From Hemibagrus wyckioides (taxonomy: Eukaryota > Chordata > Actinopteri > Siluriformes > Bagridae), in the NCBI RefSeq assembly GCF_019097595.1, contig NC_080710.1, positions 17,399,280 to 17,463,279 on the forward strand: a stretch of 64,000 bases of DNA, in the 5' to 3' direction. The notes under the pieces were generated by a model. It made no database searches. It was given only the letters and a program-made list of their open reading frames with translations, and was not told the DNA's origin. Positions 55,208 to 64,000 of this stretch are shown piece after piece (the stretch's first letter is position 1; each line of letters opens with the position of its first letter). A program made the position numbers and the translations under genes.

Positions 55208-57089
55208 ATAGGTTGATATTTAACAGACCAATTTAAGTTGTACCTTGTAATACCATTAAATATCCTTTAAAAAATTAAGGGTATGATGCATTAAACAGTA
55301 CACTATAGCACCTTCTTAGGTAAAACAATATGTACTGAAAATACAAAATATCTCCACTTTATGCTACCACTCCAGCAGCAATGAAGAAAACAGTTTAGTA
55401 CCTTTTCTTGTCTGAAAGTTTGACTGTGGAATTTGGACCAGATCGCAGCTAGGAATTTTAGCGGTGACCCCTGAGAACAGGATATATCGGCCACTCCATC
55501 CAACCACAGTCCAACCTTTTTGGTTTTAGGACACTTCGACCCCAGATAGACACACATTTTAAGCTTGACTACAGAATTTCAACACATTTTTTAAGTTGCA
55601 GGTTAGTGGACCTAGTATTGTAAACAAAAATCTTACATTCAGATATAAAACAAAAATTCACTGTCAGTGTATTGTAATCTAAGGCCAGGTGTAAGATCTG
55701 TTCATAAATCAGTTTTCACACATAAAATATATTACACTAGCATCTAACACAAAGTACCCTCTCCCTCCAAACCATATGTGAAGAAAACAAAAGCACAGAA
55801 TAATTAAGCAGCATTGGCTGGAATTTGTTTATAATGGTACACATTCTTGACGCGACATGAATATTTGAACAGCCAGCAACTGCTAATTTAATCATTCAAC
55901 ATCTGTTACGGTTACTCCAGCTTCCACACCAAGCTTTGTCTAAAGGCATTAAGCTTAGGGAGAGAGAGCCTTACTGTGTAGAGCAAAAAAGGCCCTGCAC
56001 CTATGGGATTTAAACATGTTTCTCTTTATCTTTGACATTTTCTGTTCATTTAATTAATTCACTGTCCAATTTATAAGACACACACACACATCTTTCTATA
56101 TATGTGGGTTACATTTTCTTTCTTTTTCTTTTTCTTTTTTTTTACAAGCACCCTATGTATTCTTGTAGTGAATTTATTCAATTTGATATGTCTATTTTAC
56201 ATCTTGAGTCCATATCATGTGTGACTATGTGTGGGATTGAAGCCCATTTGTGGCCAATTGTCAAGGATCTGTGCAACAAGAAGGTGGTGGCAGTTTTGAG
56301 CGCACTGTTGTGTTCTCGCTGGTTTTGGACAGGACTGGCTACAGCCTGTCTGTGGGTGGCACGCACAGAGCCTGGCGAGGCTGTTGGGTGGTCACAGGGT
56401 CCAGACCATGACTAATCCAGACCCCAACCAGGCTGACCAGATGGGGCCATCAGATTGGCTGCGAAGACAAGCAGGCCAACATTTCAGTAGAGGCAATAAC
56501 AAATACACTGCAATGGCAATGTGACTATTATGTAACTTTTTTTGTACTATATACTGTAGGTACTATACACACAATGGGAATAATCACACACAAGGCATAA
56601 AAATGAATCTGTTTCTACCACTGAGAATCTCAGCTGCCTTAAATAACCATTATGATCACTGTTTCTACAGGTACCCTGTAAATAGCTGTCTAAGATCTTT
56701 GTTCTTACATATGCTGTACCTAATGATTTTACCAGAGTGTGCTATAGATGAGTAGATTAACCGAGCCATCAGTGGGCAGGCTGGGAGCTACATTGCCAGA
56801 GCCTTGTTTTCCACTGAATTCACAGGACCCACAGAGGGAAGGAGAGTGGAGATGAAATTAGAGCTTAAGTGGGGACAGCTGCCTGCTGAAACCAAGGACA
56901 TTTAGGCCTGTTCCTGAGGGTCCAGCAGTGGCCATGCGTTCCAATACCTCTCTAGCACAAATCTCCAAGCAGTGGTACCAGCAGAGGTTAAATTAGTTAC
57001 ATCAAGGAAGAGATTACTACAGCCAGATGGTTTGGTACACAAGTGGAACAATGTATGAGCAACGCTAAATAGAACAAATGGGAATAAAA

Positions 57090-57090
<1 letters not shown>

Positions 57091-57122
<32 letters not shown>
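57091..57122. repeat. (GT)n microsatellite
   Basis: About 16 units. Simple repeat. Confidence 0.9.
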
Positions 57123-57124
<2 letters not shown>

Positions 57125-57830
57125 TGATCAATTGTGCATGAAACATAAAATAACAATAAAAATAGAAAACAGGAATCAATATATAAACAATAGAAATATC
57201 TACAGAACTTTATTCATATGAAAGCACGTACACAGATTTGTGTTTGAATTTGTGTTTGAGTGAGCTGTATCATTTGCATTTGATCCCCTTTCTTTCTCAA
57301 AACTACTCCATTTCCACATGGATCATTAGCAAACACAATTAGACAGCAAGACTATTAGCTGCCAAAGGCTTAATATAATACCTCCATCGAAAGAGGACAG
57401 CTGTCACTAAAGTAAGGATGTAAGAGTCAAGTAAGGAGTAAGACAGTGGGTAGAGAGGTGTCCAAAAATGATGCTCTCACATGTTAAAAGTCATGCCTCA
57501 AGCGTTTCTCTCGTCCTCTCTTTCGATTTAGGAGTGTATAATAAGTCACAGTGAAAGGGTAAAATAGGATTGCTTCCAATGTAATATTTGTTGTGTGTCT
57601 CTCTGTGCAATGGGGTGCCATTCCAGTTTAGACAATTAGATAAGCTTGGGAAAGCGTCTGATGGCAAATGATGAAATGACATTCAAAGAACCAGCTGGGG
57701 CCACACCAAGTCATAATATTCTCACATTACTAAAACAGAACAAAAGCATCTAGGACATCAGAGTTGCTACCTTACAAATGTCATAATGATACAATATAAA
57801 CCAATTTTAAAATAAATAAATAAAATAATT

Positions 57831-57854
57831 AACAACAACAACAACAACAACAAC

Positions 57855-57890
<36 letters not shown>
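57831..57890. repeat. (AAC)n(AAT)n compound repeat
   Basis: About eight AAC units followed by about eleven AAT units. Confidence 0.9.
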
Positions 57891-57891
<1 letters not shown>

Positions 57892-58920
57892 CTTTCTCTT
57901 GCAATTTTAGCAGTCACAACCTTTTACATGTTTATGTTTCCTTTGTCATTATCTCCTCTGGTCATCAAATGTATCTGAGTAATTCAGAGCTCCAAATTTT
58001 GAAGCAATCATTAAATGTATGTATAGGATATACAGGCATCAAATTGACCTTCCTATTCAGAGCAACATGTGACCACATGCAGTCACCTGACAGCAGTACA
58101 GGAGATACACTGTGCTCTTATAAACACTCCTGCAGGACTGCCAGCAGCCAAAGGCCGGGAACAAAGCGATTCCTGATGGACAGATCTGGCACACTCCTGA
58201 TATCAGCAACACTCAAATCAACATTCCTGGCACCATGTAACACTTCCTTGCTCCCTCACGCCCACACAAATACAATCTTGCATGTCTCTCCTGTGTTATC
58301 GTCTTATAAAACATTACTATTAAATTAGTAGGTTAATGCAATTCTATATTTGCCAATGTTTTTTTCTTAGTTCTGAACCAGCCATCAGTAATATTTACCT
58401 TTACAAGCATATCACTATAAATTACTGGTTATAGTTTGAATTGCAAATACCATTAATAATAAAATAAAATAAACTCATAACCTTACAAATCAAGTAAAAA
58501 AAAAACACAGTTTATATAAATTTGTTCAAATGTGAACCAACCAGGATTCCCTGAGAAAAGAAATATCTTTTAGATTCACCAAACAATTTTCTACCCAAAC
58601 AGGCTAGTTTTAATTATTAGTATGTAGGGCAAGCTCAACATAGCTATTGAGCTAATGGCCTAGCTAGTTAGGCTATGCTAACAGGTAAGAGTTAGCTGCT
58701 TATATATTAATTACAGTACAGGAACATAAAAAAACTTTAGATGCACTGACATCATTAGAGTTCATATCGTCCATTTGGACTCCATTTAGCTACTCCATGC
58801 AGCTTGGCCACAAACCTGACAAACTAAATGAGTCACTCACAAAATGTCCAGTTTTCCCTGTGAATCACCTTTGGCCAAATATATATTTCTTTAAGTTGAA
58901 TATTTGAGATTTGTATTTAA

Positions 58921-58977
58921 GGTTCTGATTATTTATTTATTTACTTATTTACTTATGTATTTATTTATTTATTTACA
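58921..58977. repeat. (TTTA)n-like repeat
   Basis: TTTA units with TTAC and TATG variants. Confidence 0.75.
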
Positions 58978-59042
58978 TTTCATAACCTTATCCTATAATT
59001 TCCCATATAAATATTCCGTAATAATTTTGAATTTTTACGGGG

Positions 59043-59067
59043 TTTTTTTTTTTGGGGGGGGGGGGGG
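59043..59067. repeat. T11 G14 homopolymer junction
   Basis: Eleven T followed directly by 14 G. A long G run is unusual in AT-rich DNA and error-prone in sequencing. Confidence 0.8.
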
Positions 59068-60084
59068 ATCCTACTCCTAGCAAGTTCAGATTAAAAAAAA
59101 AAAATAGGCTAAATGTTTATTAACTAAATACATGAATGTGTCATGTTCATAATTCAAATGGACAAAATTCATATTCAAATGCTTTTGTCACAAAACACTG
59201 CTGGATTAAACAGCCTTCAGATCAGGCCAACAGTACCCTTTGTACATTATGACAAGTCTCAAGCGGCACAGGCTTACATATCTTCCTTTTTGCTATTTTT
59301 ATAATTTATTCTCTGCAATATATTGGTTAATAGATCTTACTAAAACTGAAACTAACTAAATCTAATTATTAATTTGTTGTGACTTTTGGTCTTTCAGATC
59401 ACCATATTCCCTGGTGTCAAGGAAGCCAACTTCAAATCATTTAATATAATAGAATTATACATTATTACCTTATAATTATGCCTCAGATTTTGTTAATAAC
59501 TAGAATGATGAAAACAGTGGATTACATTTACAAGAGGAATGATTTATCTCTGATTTCAAAGAATCCCTAGCTGGTTCAATGAGAGGACATATTCCTTTGG
59601 AAAATGATATTTTAAAGCAACAGTTTCCACTGCTGGTATTCCTCCTGCACCTCTGAGATATTAACATTATGCATTTTTAAATACATACATTATTCATTTG
59701 CCATTGACACAGTGACACCTCTTACACCTTTGTACCTGTCTATGTTGACACATTTGATTTTATTTTATCATATTTTATCACTGGAACAACATTATGCTGG
59801 TTGATGATTTGGAAATGCATAAACTAGTAAAAATCTCTAATACAGGCCTTTTCCCTCCAATGCTAGAAATATAGCAAATATTGATATACTCGCTGATTAA
59901 AAATCCAAATATGTTTTCAGAAAGCAAGCGGAATATAATACAGTACACATCCCACATGCAGATAAAAGCCTTCCTCTGGAGTAGGTCCCTTCACTATCCA
60001 GTTGGTGTCATGGCTAAGCAGGCAGCTGAGATTCTCAAAAGGCCATCTTTAGCAGAGCTGATCTCAATGAGCGTCTGCTTTGCA

Positions 60085-60124
<40 letters not shown>
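60085..60124. repeat. (TG)n microsatellite
   Basis: About 19 units with one TA interruption. Confidence 0.9.
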
Positions 60125-60339
60125 CATGCCACTTGATGTGTGAACATCACTACCTTCATTTGCATCCTGGGCCTGGTATCCCTCTGTCTTTAAAAGTTGA
60201 TAATGTGTTAATTAAATCACTGGCAGACACCGTGTCTGATACATGTGCTCTCCCTGTGAAAGCCCCATTTCTCCTCATTTTGTCTGCTGGGTCTGAGGCC
60301 TGTGATGCTGGGGAGCAGGCGTCAACTACGCATCGCTTT

Positions 60340-60560
60340 TAGGGAGCGTTTCTCTATTCTTTTTTTGGCAGCAGGCAGAGTCTATTTCTAAGTGTGCTTG
60401 CTAAATTTTTTATGTGAAATGGGCCGGGTCTGCAGTCTCTCCTTTCTCCTGCACCATGATTTATTGCCCAAAAAGACCAGAGAACTAATTAACAGAGTAA
60501 TTAATTAATATGAATTTGCATATTTGCATTTGCAATTAGTGCAGTCAAGTGATTAGTCTG
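60340..60560. promoter_or_regulatory. Candidate neurod6 enhancer: octamer and homeodomain site cluster
   Basis: Two adjacent octamer (POU) motifs ATTTGCAT at 60514-60521 and 60522-60529 are followed by TTTGCAATTA. Homeodomain-type cores TAATTA lie at 60486-60491, 60498-60503 and 60502-60507. The block stands about 2 kb before neurod6 exon 1. Site identity is read from sequence. Enhancer activity is inferred. Confidence 0.4.
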
Positions 60561-60684
60561 AAATAGGAAGTTTGACTCATCAGATGTTGGTGTGTGTACT
60601 GGACCAGAAAGCCCGTCACCAGCTGAGGCATGAGAGGGTGGAGGGCAACGATTTATGTTGTTGTTATTGTTGTTGTAGTTGTTG

Positions 60685-60689
<5 letters not shown>

Positions 60690-60719
<30 letters not shown>

Positions 60720-60741
60720 TGTGTATGTGTGTGTGTGTGTG
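60690..60741. repeat. (GT)n microsatellite
   Basis: About 25 units with TTTG and TATG interruptions, preceded by a GTTGTT-rich stretch. Confidence 0.9.
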
Positions 60742-61362
60742 TCTTTGTCTTTCTGTCTGTGCATCTGTGCTGTGTGAGACCACAAAAACCCAATAATGTA
60801 AAGAGACACATAAGGCAAGTTTAAACTGTTATGGCGCTACTAAATGCAGTCTAACCCCTTAAACCCCTTAAAGTGCTTAAATTTCTCACTGCCATAACTA
60901 TAATTTTTTTAGTCTCTTTGTATTTATTAAAAGTTGTTGAATAACGCATAATAGTTACTGAACAGTAAGATTTGATATGAATAGCTAATTAATAAGATCA
61001 GAATTTAAGAAGTTTGAATAAGTTGGCCCAAGTTCACTTGGTCTAACTGACTCACACATTAATACTTATGTTTGTGCCTCACTGCAACAAACAGGCACAG
61101 CATATCAAACTTCACCATAACCTCAATGACAACAATTGCACAATACAGAGTACTATGTCTAATAAATGATTCTTTTTAGTCATTGTTGACATAGTATTGT
61201 AACATCAGGTTAAACAACAGAGTAATCACAAACAATAATTATGTGTATGTTTTTGTTTGCCATGTATTCATGGTTTGGCATTTCTGACCGCCTTTCAAAT
61301 CTGTGCAAGGTAGCACCTGGGGCATTTTCATAAACTCTGTCTCTGATGCGAATAATAAATGA

Positions 61363-61424
61363 GTTGTGTGTGTGTGTGTGTGTATGTGTGTGTGTATGTG
61401 TGCGTGCGTGCGTGTGTGTGTGTC
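61363..61424. repeat. (GT)n microsatellite with GCGT variants
   Basis: About 30 units with TATG and GCGT interruptions. Confidence 0.9.
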
Positions 61425-61581
61425 TACAGGAGCTTTCACTGATAATGGAATGTATGGGTGTCATGTCTCAGCATGGAAAGAGTCACAGCGCAGGCCAATT
61501 ACTGCTACAAGGAATGGCCAGATGCACAAGTCACCAAGGCCATCAGACCAAAATCTGTCTCTCTTTCACTATTAGTATATT

Positions 61582-61605
61582 TGTGTGTGTGTGTGTGTGT
61601 GTGTG

Positions 61606-61678
<73 letters not shown>

Positions 61679-61686
61679 GAGAGAGG
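61582..61686. repeat. (TG)n(GA)n compound microsatellite
   Basis: TG units to 61606, then about 38 GA units with AAAG variants at the right end. Long purine/pyrimidine tract. Confidence 0.9.
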
Positions 61687-61974
61687 GGGGACAGGGAATA
61701 CGGACTACAGATTTTGCTTAGCAGGACTCAGGGGGTCTGGATGAGATTCAGACCTTTTCCACCAAATGCTTGGAACAGCAAGGACAAAACAATTATTCTC
61801 TGCACCACGTGCAAGGCAGAACCAGTGGACACAGATTCATTTTTCACTAAATTTAAAATCAAAGGACTATAAAATTGTACAGTTCTCTCTGCTATGCACA
61901 TCCTCCAAGTGTTTTTTCCCACTGATTTTTCTATTTCTCTAATCAGCTTGTCTTCATAATGACATTCAGCTGAA

Positions 61975-62100
61975 AGTCAACTCTGGATGGCCTTGATGGT
62001 GAGAATCAGCACAGGCTCAGCCAGTTGGCAAATGCCCTTGATGGGATTGACCCAGCAGACAACAGCTATCAATCATCCAGCACTTGCTGTCATGAGGCTT
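61975..62100. promoter_or_regulatory. Possible conserved noncoding block before neurod6
   Basis: A non-repetitive block with higher G+C than its flanks, containing 'ttggcaaatgcccttgatgg' and a CAATCATC/CAGCTATC stretch. It looks unlike the surrounding microsatellite DNA. Function unproven; conservation would need to be tested. Confidence 0.2.
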
Positions 62101-62427
62101 TTTTTTTAACAACAACAAAATAACAGTTTCCATTTTACTGCATTTAAAACACATCATGGTTTTCTGGTTTTCTAATCATTCAACAAAAAATAATTAATAT
62201 TTCACTGTTTTGGTATTATGTGTACTATGCATTTGGCCCAATATGGAAGATGAATTTCCCTGTTACTTTACAACAGTTTTTAAATGCAGATATTTTTTAT
62301 TAAACACATCTGATTTTGATGGTGTGAGGTATTTCTCTGTTGTCGTTTTTATTCTGGTTTTACCAGTGCTACCCAGCTACAGGCATGCCAGATGATCAGG
62401 GAGAAATAATGTCTCCAGGGACCAAAT

Positions 62428-62466
62428 CACGTGACGGCCACTGCCACGTGACGTCAGCAGCAGATG
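62428..62466 (+). promoter_or_regulatory. neurod6: neurod6 promoter E-box/CRE cluster
   Basis: Two CACGTG E-boxes (62428-62433 and 62445-62450) lie 17 bp apart. The second overlaps a full palindromic CRE, TGACGTCA (62449-62456). A CAGATG E-box of the type bound by proneural/NeuroD bHLH factors follows at 62461-62466. All stand about 160-190 bp before the end of noncoding exon 1. Confidence 0.6.
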
Positions 62467-62509
62467 GCATGGGTACCAGCTCTGGCAGTTGGCATCGGTG
62501 TCATTTCTC

Positions 62510-62623
62510 TAAGAGCGGCGGAGAGGTGAGAGAATTGCGTTTGGCCGGGCACGCCTGCAGCAGGCAGGAGAAGTTCTTAACACTGAGAAAAATGGACATC
62601 GCCTGTTGACCCAGAAGATCCAG
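62510..62623 (+). other. neurod6: neurod6 noncoding exon 1
   Basis: Ends at a consensus donor ATCCAG|gtaggc at 62623/62624. NeuroD-family genes typically have a noncoding first exon followed by one coding exon. Its 5' edge is approximate; the region has rising CpG content. Confidence 0.65.
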
Positions 62624-63106
62624 GTAGGCTAAAAGTGAACGCGATTTCAGCGTGCTACTGTGCGCGCGTGTGTTTTGTCATGTTTCTTGTGCCATTCAAA
62701 CTCGCGCATTCTGGAGATCATTGACCAAACGTTTTGCAAGAAGATGCCAAATAGACAAGACGGATGCTTTGACATTGGTCTGTGTGGACAGCTCTGCATA
62801 CAGGATTTTTACCAAATTTTTTTTTAAACTGCCATATCTTTTAGATAGTTGTATATTTTATATGAATAGTTGATCTGTGTATTTCTCGGTTATATAGAAG
62901 TATACCTATGCTGATCTTATATTCGTCACTGGTTTAGGTGAGCTTTTACAGAAAAGAAAAAAACAAAAAAAATCAGACACACTTTACCGTGCGCAGGAGC
63001 TTGATAATGTTTTTTAGATTTTTTTAGACTACGGATAAATTGTCGTGCAATGAACGCCTTTCATGGCCATTCAGTATAGCTGTTATTTCTTCACCATCTC
63101 TAGCAG

Positions 63107-64000
63107 GACTACAATGCTGACTTTACCGTTTGAAGAGCCGGTGATGATGGACACTCAGTTCGTGGCAAACTTTCCGCGGGACTGCGTGGGTGAAGCGAAA
63201 GTCAAACACGACCCCTTCAAAAAAGAAGAACCGCTCTCGCACACGGACCTTAAGGTGATGGACGACGACGAGTCGGAGAAGGACGAGGACGAGCGGGACG
63301 AGGGCCCAGATGAGCACGACGCGCCACGACGACGAGGCCCACGCAAAAAGAAGCTGACCAAACAGCGGTTCGACCGCGTGAAGATGCGGCGCCTGGAGGC
63401 CAACGCGCGAGAGAGGAACCGCATGCACGGCCTCAACAACGCACTGGACAGCTTGCGCAAAGTGGTACCGTGCTACTCAAAAACGCAGAAACTGTCCAAG
63501 ATCGAGACACTGCGTCTAGCCAAGAACTACATCTGGGCCCTATCGGAGATCCTCAGCACTGGTAAGAGGCCTGACCTCTTAAGCTTCGTACAGACGTTGT
63601 GCAAGGGCCTTTCCCAGCCCACTACCAACCTAGTGGCAGGATGCTTGCAGCTCAATGCCCGCAGCTTCATCGCCGATCACGGCGCCGAGGCGTCCTTCTC
63701 AGCCAGATCGCCGTACGACGCCGTGTATCCGGCCTACCACGACGACCTGGCAACTACCGGGCACGGCGGAAGTGGCGGTAGTGGCGCAGCGGACGGTGTT
63801 AAACCCTTCAGGCCGTACGGCTACTGTGGCGCCTACGAATCATTCTACGAGTCGGCGTCTCCTGAGTGCGCGAGCCCGCAGTTTGACGGACCGCTTAGCC
63901 CGCCGCTGAACTTCAACGGGATTTTCTCGCTCAAACACGAGGAGCCGGGTGACTATGGGAAGAGCTGCCATTACGGCATGCGCTACTGCGCTGTGCCCGG
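63107..64000 (+). other. neurod6: neurod6 exon 2 (cut by window end)
   Basis: Acceptor catctctagcag at 63095-63106, then seven untranslated bases before the ATG. The rest of the exon is coding. Confidence 0.85.
63114..64000 (+). CDS. neurod6: Neurogenic differentiation factor 6 (3' end missing)
   Basis: Open from ATG 63114 to the window edge, 295 codons plus two bases, with no frame break. It is a nuclear, neuron-specific bHLH activator that dimerises with E proteins on CANNTG sites. [10 protein letters not shown] matches the NEUROD6 start. An acidic stretch (about 48-70) and a basic [10 protein letters not shown] precede the bHLH (about 91-147): [20 protein letters not shown], then [20 protein letters not shown]. 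The NeuroD C-terminal domain follows with [35 protein letters not shown] and [14 protein letters not shown]. It ends in YGMRYCAVP, which in the human protein lies about 40 residues before the stop. The coding exon is G+C-rich, unlike the rest of the window. Confidence 0.97.
   Translation, partial: MLTLPFEEPVMMDTQFVANFPRDCVGEAKVKHDPFKKEEPLSHTDLKVMDDDESEKDEDERDEGPDEHDAPRRRGPRKKKLTKQRFDRVKMRRLEANARERNRMHGLNNALDSLRKVVPCYSKTQKLSKIETLRLAKNYIWALSEILSTGKRPDLLSFVQTLCKGLSQPTTNLVAGCLQLNARSFIADHGAEASFSARSPYDAVYPAYHDDLATTGHGGSGGSGAADGVKPFRPYGYCGAYESFYESASPECASPQFDGPLSPPLNFNGIFSLKHEEPGDYGKSCHYGMRYCAVP

Larger units (their letters stand above)
54861..62400. other. Head-to-head spacer between itprid1 and neurod6
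   Basis: About 7.5 kb without recognisable genes. Holds simple repeats, an odd T11G14 junction (59043-59067), and blocks that look like regulatory DNA (60340-60560 and 61975-62100). Open frames here are carried by low-complexity DNA or have no recognised homology; the one at 55303-55557 (-) was considered and not accepted. Confidence 0.5.

Noticed and set aside
55303..55557. 84-codon minus-strand frame with KVGLWLDGV-like stretch
   Set aside because: Faint resemblance to a B30.2/SPRY strand, but too short, with no other domain parts or exons nearby.
59881..60342. 153-codon plus-strand frame upstream of neurod6
   Set aside because: Runs through a TG microsatellite (Val/Cys repeat) and has no homology I recognise.
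61346..61872. Frames made of CVCVCV and RERERE repeats
   Set aside because: Translation of TG and GA microsatellites.
63123..63460. Two 101-codon minus-strand frames
   Set aside because: Antisense shadows of the neurod6 coding exon.

Overview
The window is vertebrate nuclear DNA, almost certainly from a teleost fish. Genes are split into short exons with GT-AG introns. The intergenic DNA is AT-rich and full of di-, tri- and tetranucleotide microsatellites. It carries Tc1-like transposons with short terminal inverted repeats and teleost-type SINE-like repeats. The species cannot be fixed from this sequence.

Four protein genes were assembled exon by exon. They lie in the order pde1c (+), ppp1r17 (-), itprid1 (-), neurod6 (+). 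As I recall it, this is the order of PDE1C, PPP1R17, ITPRID1/CCDC129 and NEUROD6 on human 7p14, so the window is a conserved synteny block.

Layout. 1-21586: no coding exon recognised. This is upstream or first-intron DNA of pde1c with repeats, a decayed Tc1 element (4548-5438) and two nearly identical Tc1-like elements, one with an intact transposase (11678-12925) and one frameshifted (19496-20750). 21587-36538: fifteen exons of pde1c, missing only its 5' end (the calmodulin-binding N-terminus), with the whole catalytic domain and a charged tail. A second, phase-compatible last exon lies at 40537-40694. 40998-42170: ppp1r17, a three-coding-exon gene for an 88-residue phosphatase-inhibitor-type protein, converging tail to tail on pde1c. 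43715-54860: itprid1, fifteen coding exons whose joined frame is open for 927 codons, with a CpG-bearing promoter and noncoding first exon near 54.65-54.85 kb. 54860-62400: a gene-free spacer shared head to head by itprid1 and neurod6, with candidate enhancers and many microsatellites. 62400-64000: neurod6 promoter, noncoding exon 1, and the single coding exon cut by the window edge.

Functionally, pde1c is a Ca2+/calmodulin-regulated cyclic nucleotide phosphodiesterase. ppp1r17 (G-substrate) is a cyclic-nucleotide-kinase-dependent PP1/PP2A inhibitor. itprid1 belongs to the IP3-receptor-binding KRAP family. neurod6 is a neuronal bHLH factor. Calcium and cyclic-nucleotide signalling is a shared theme, but nothing here shows an operon-like unit. 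I found no CRISPR array, toxin system or other wholly new system. The most interesting items are the alternative pde1c terminal exon opposite ppp1r17, the single-motif ppp1r17, the two possible itprid1 C-termini, the young Tc1 pair, and the E-box/CRE cluster at neurod6.
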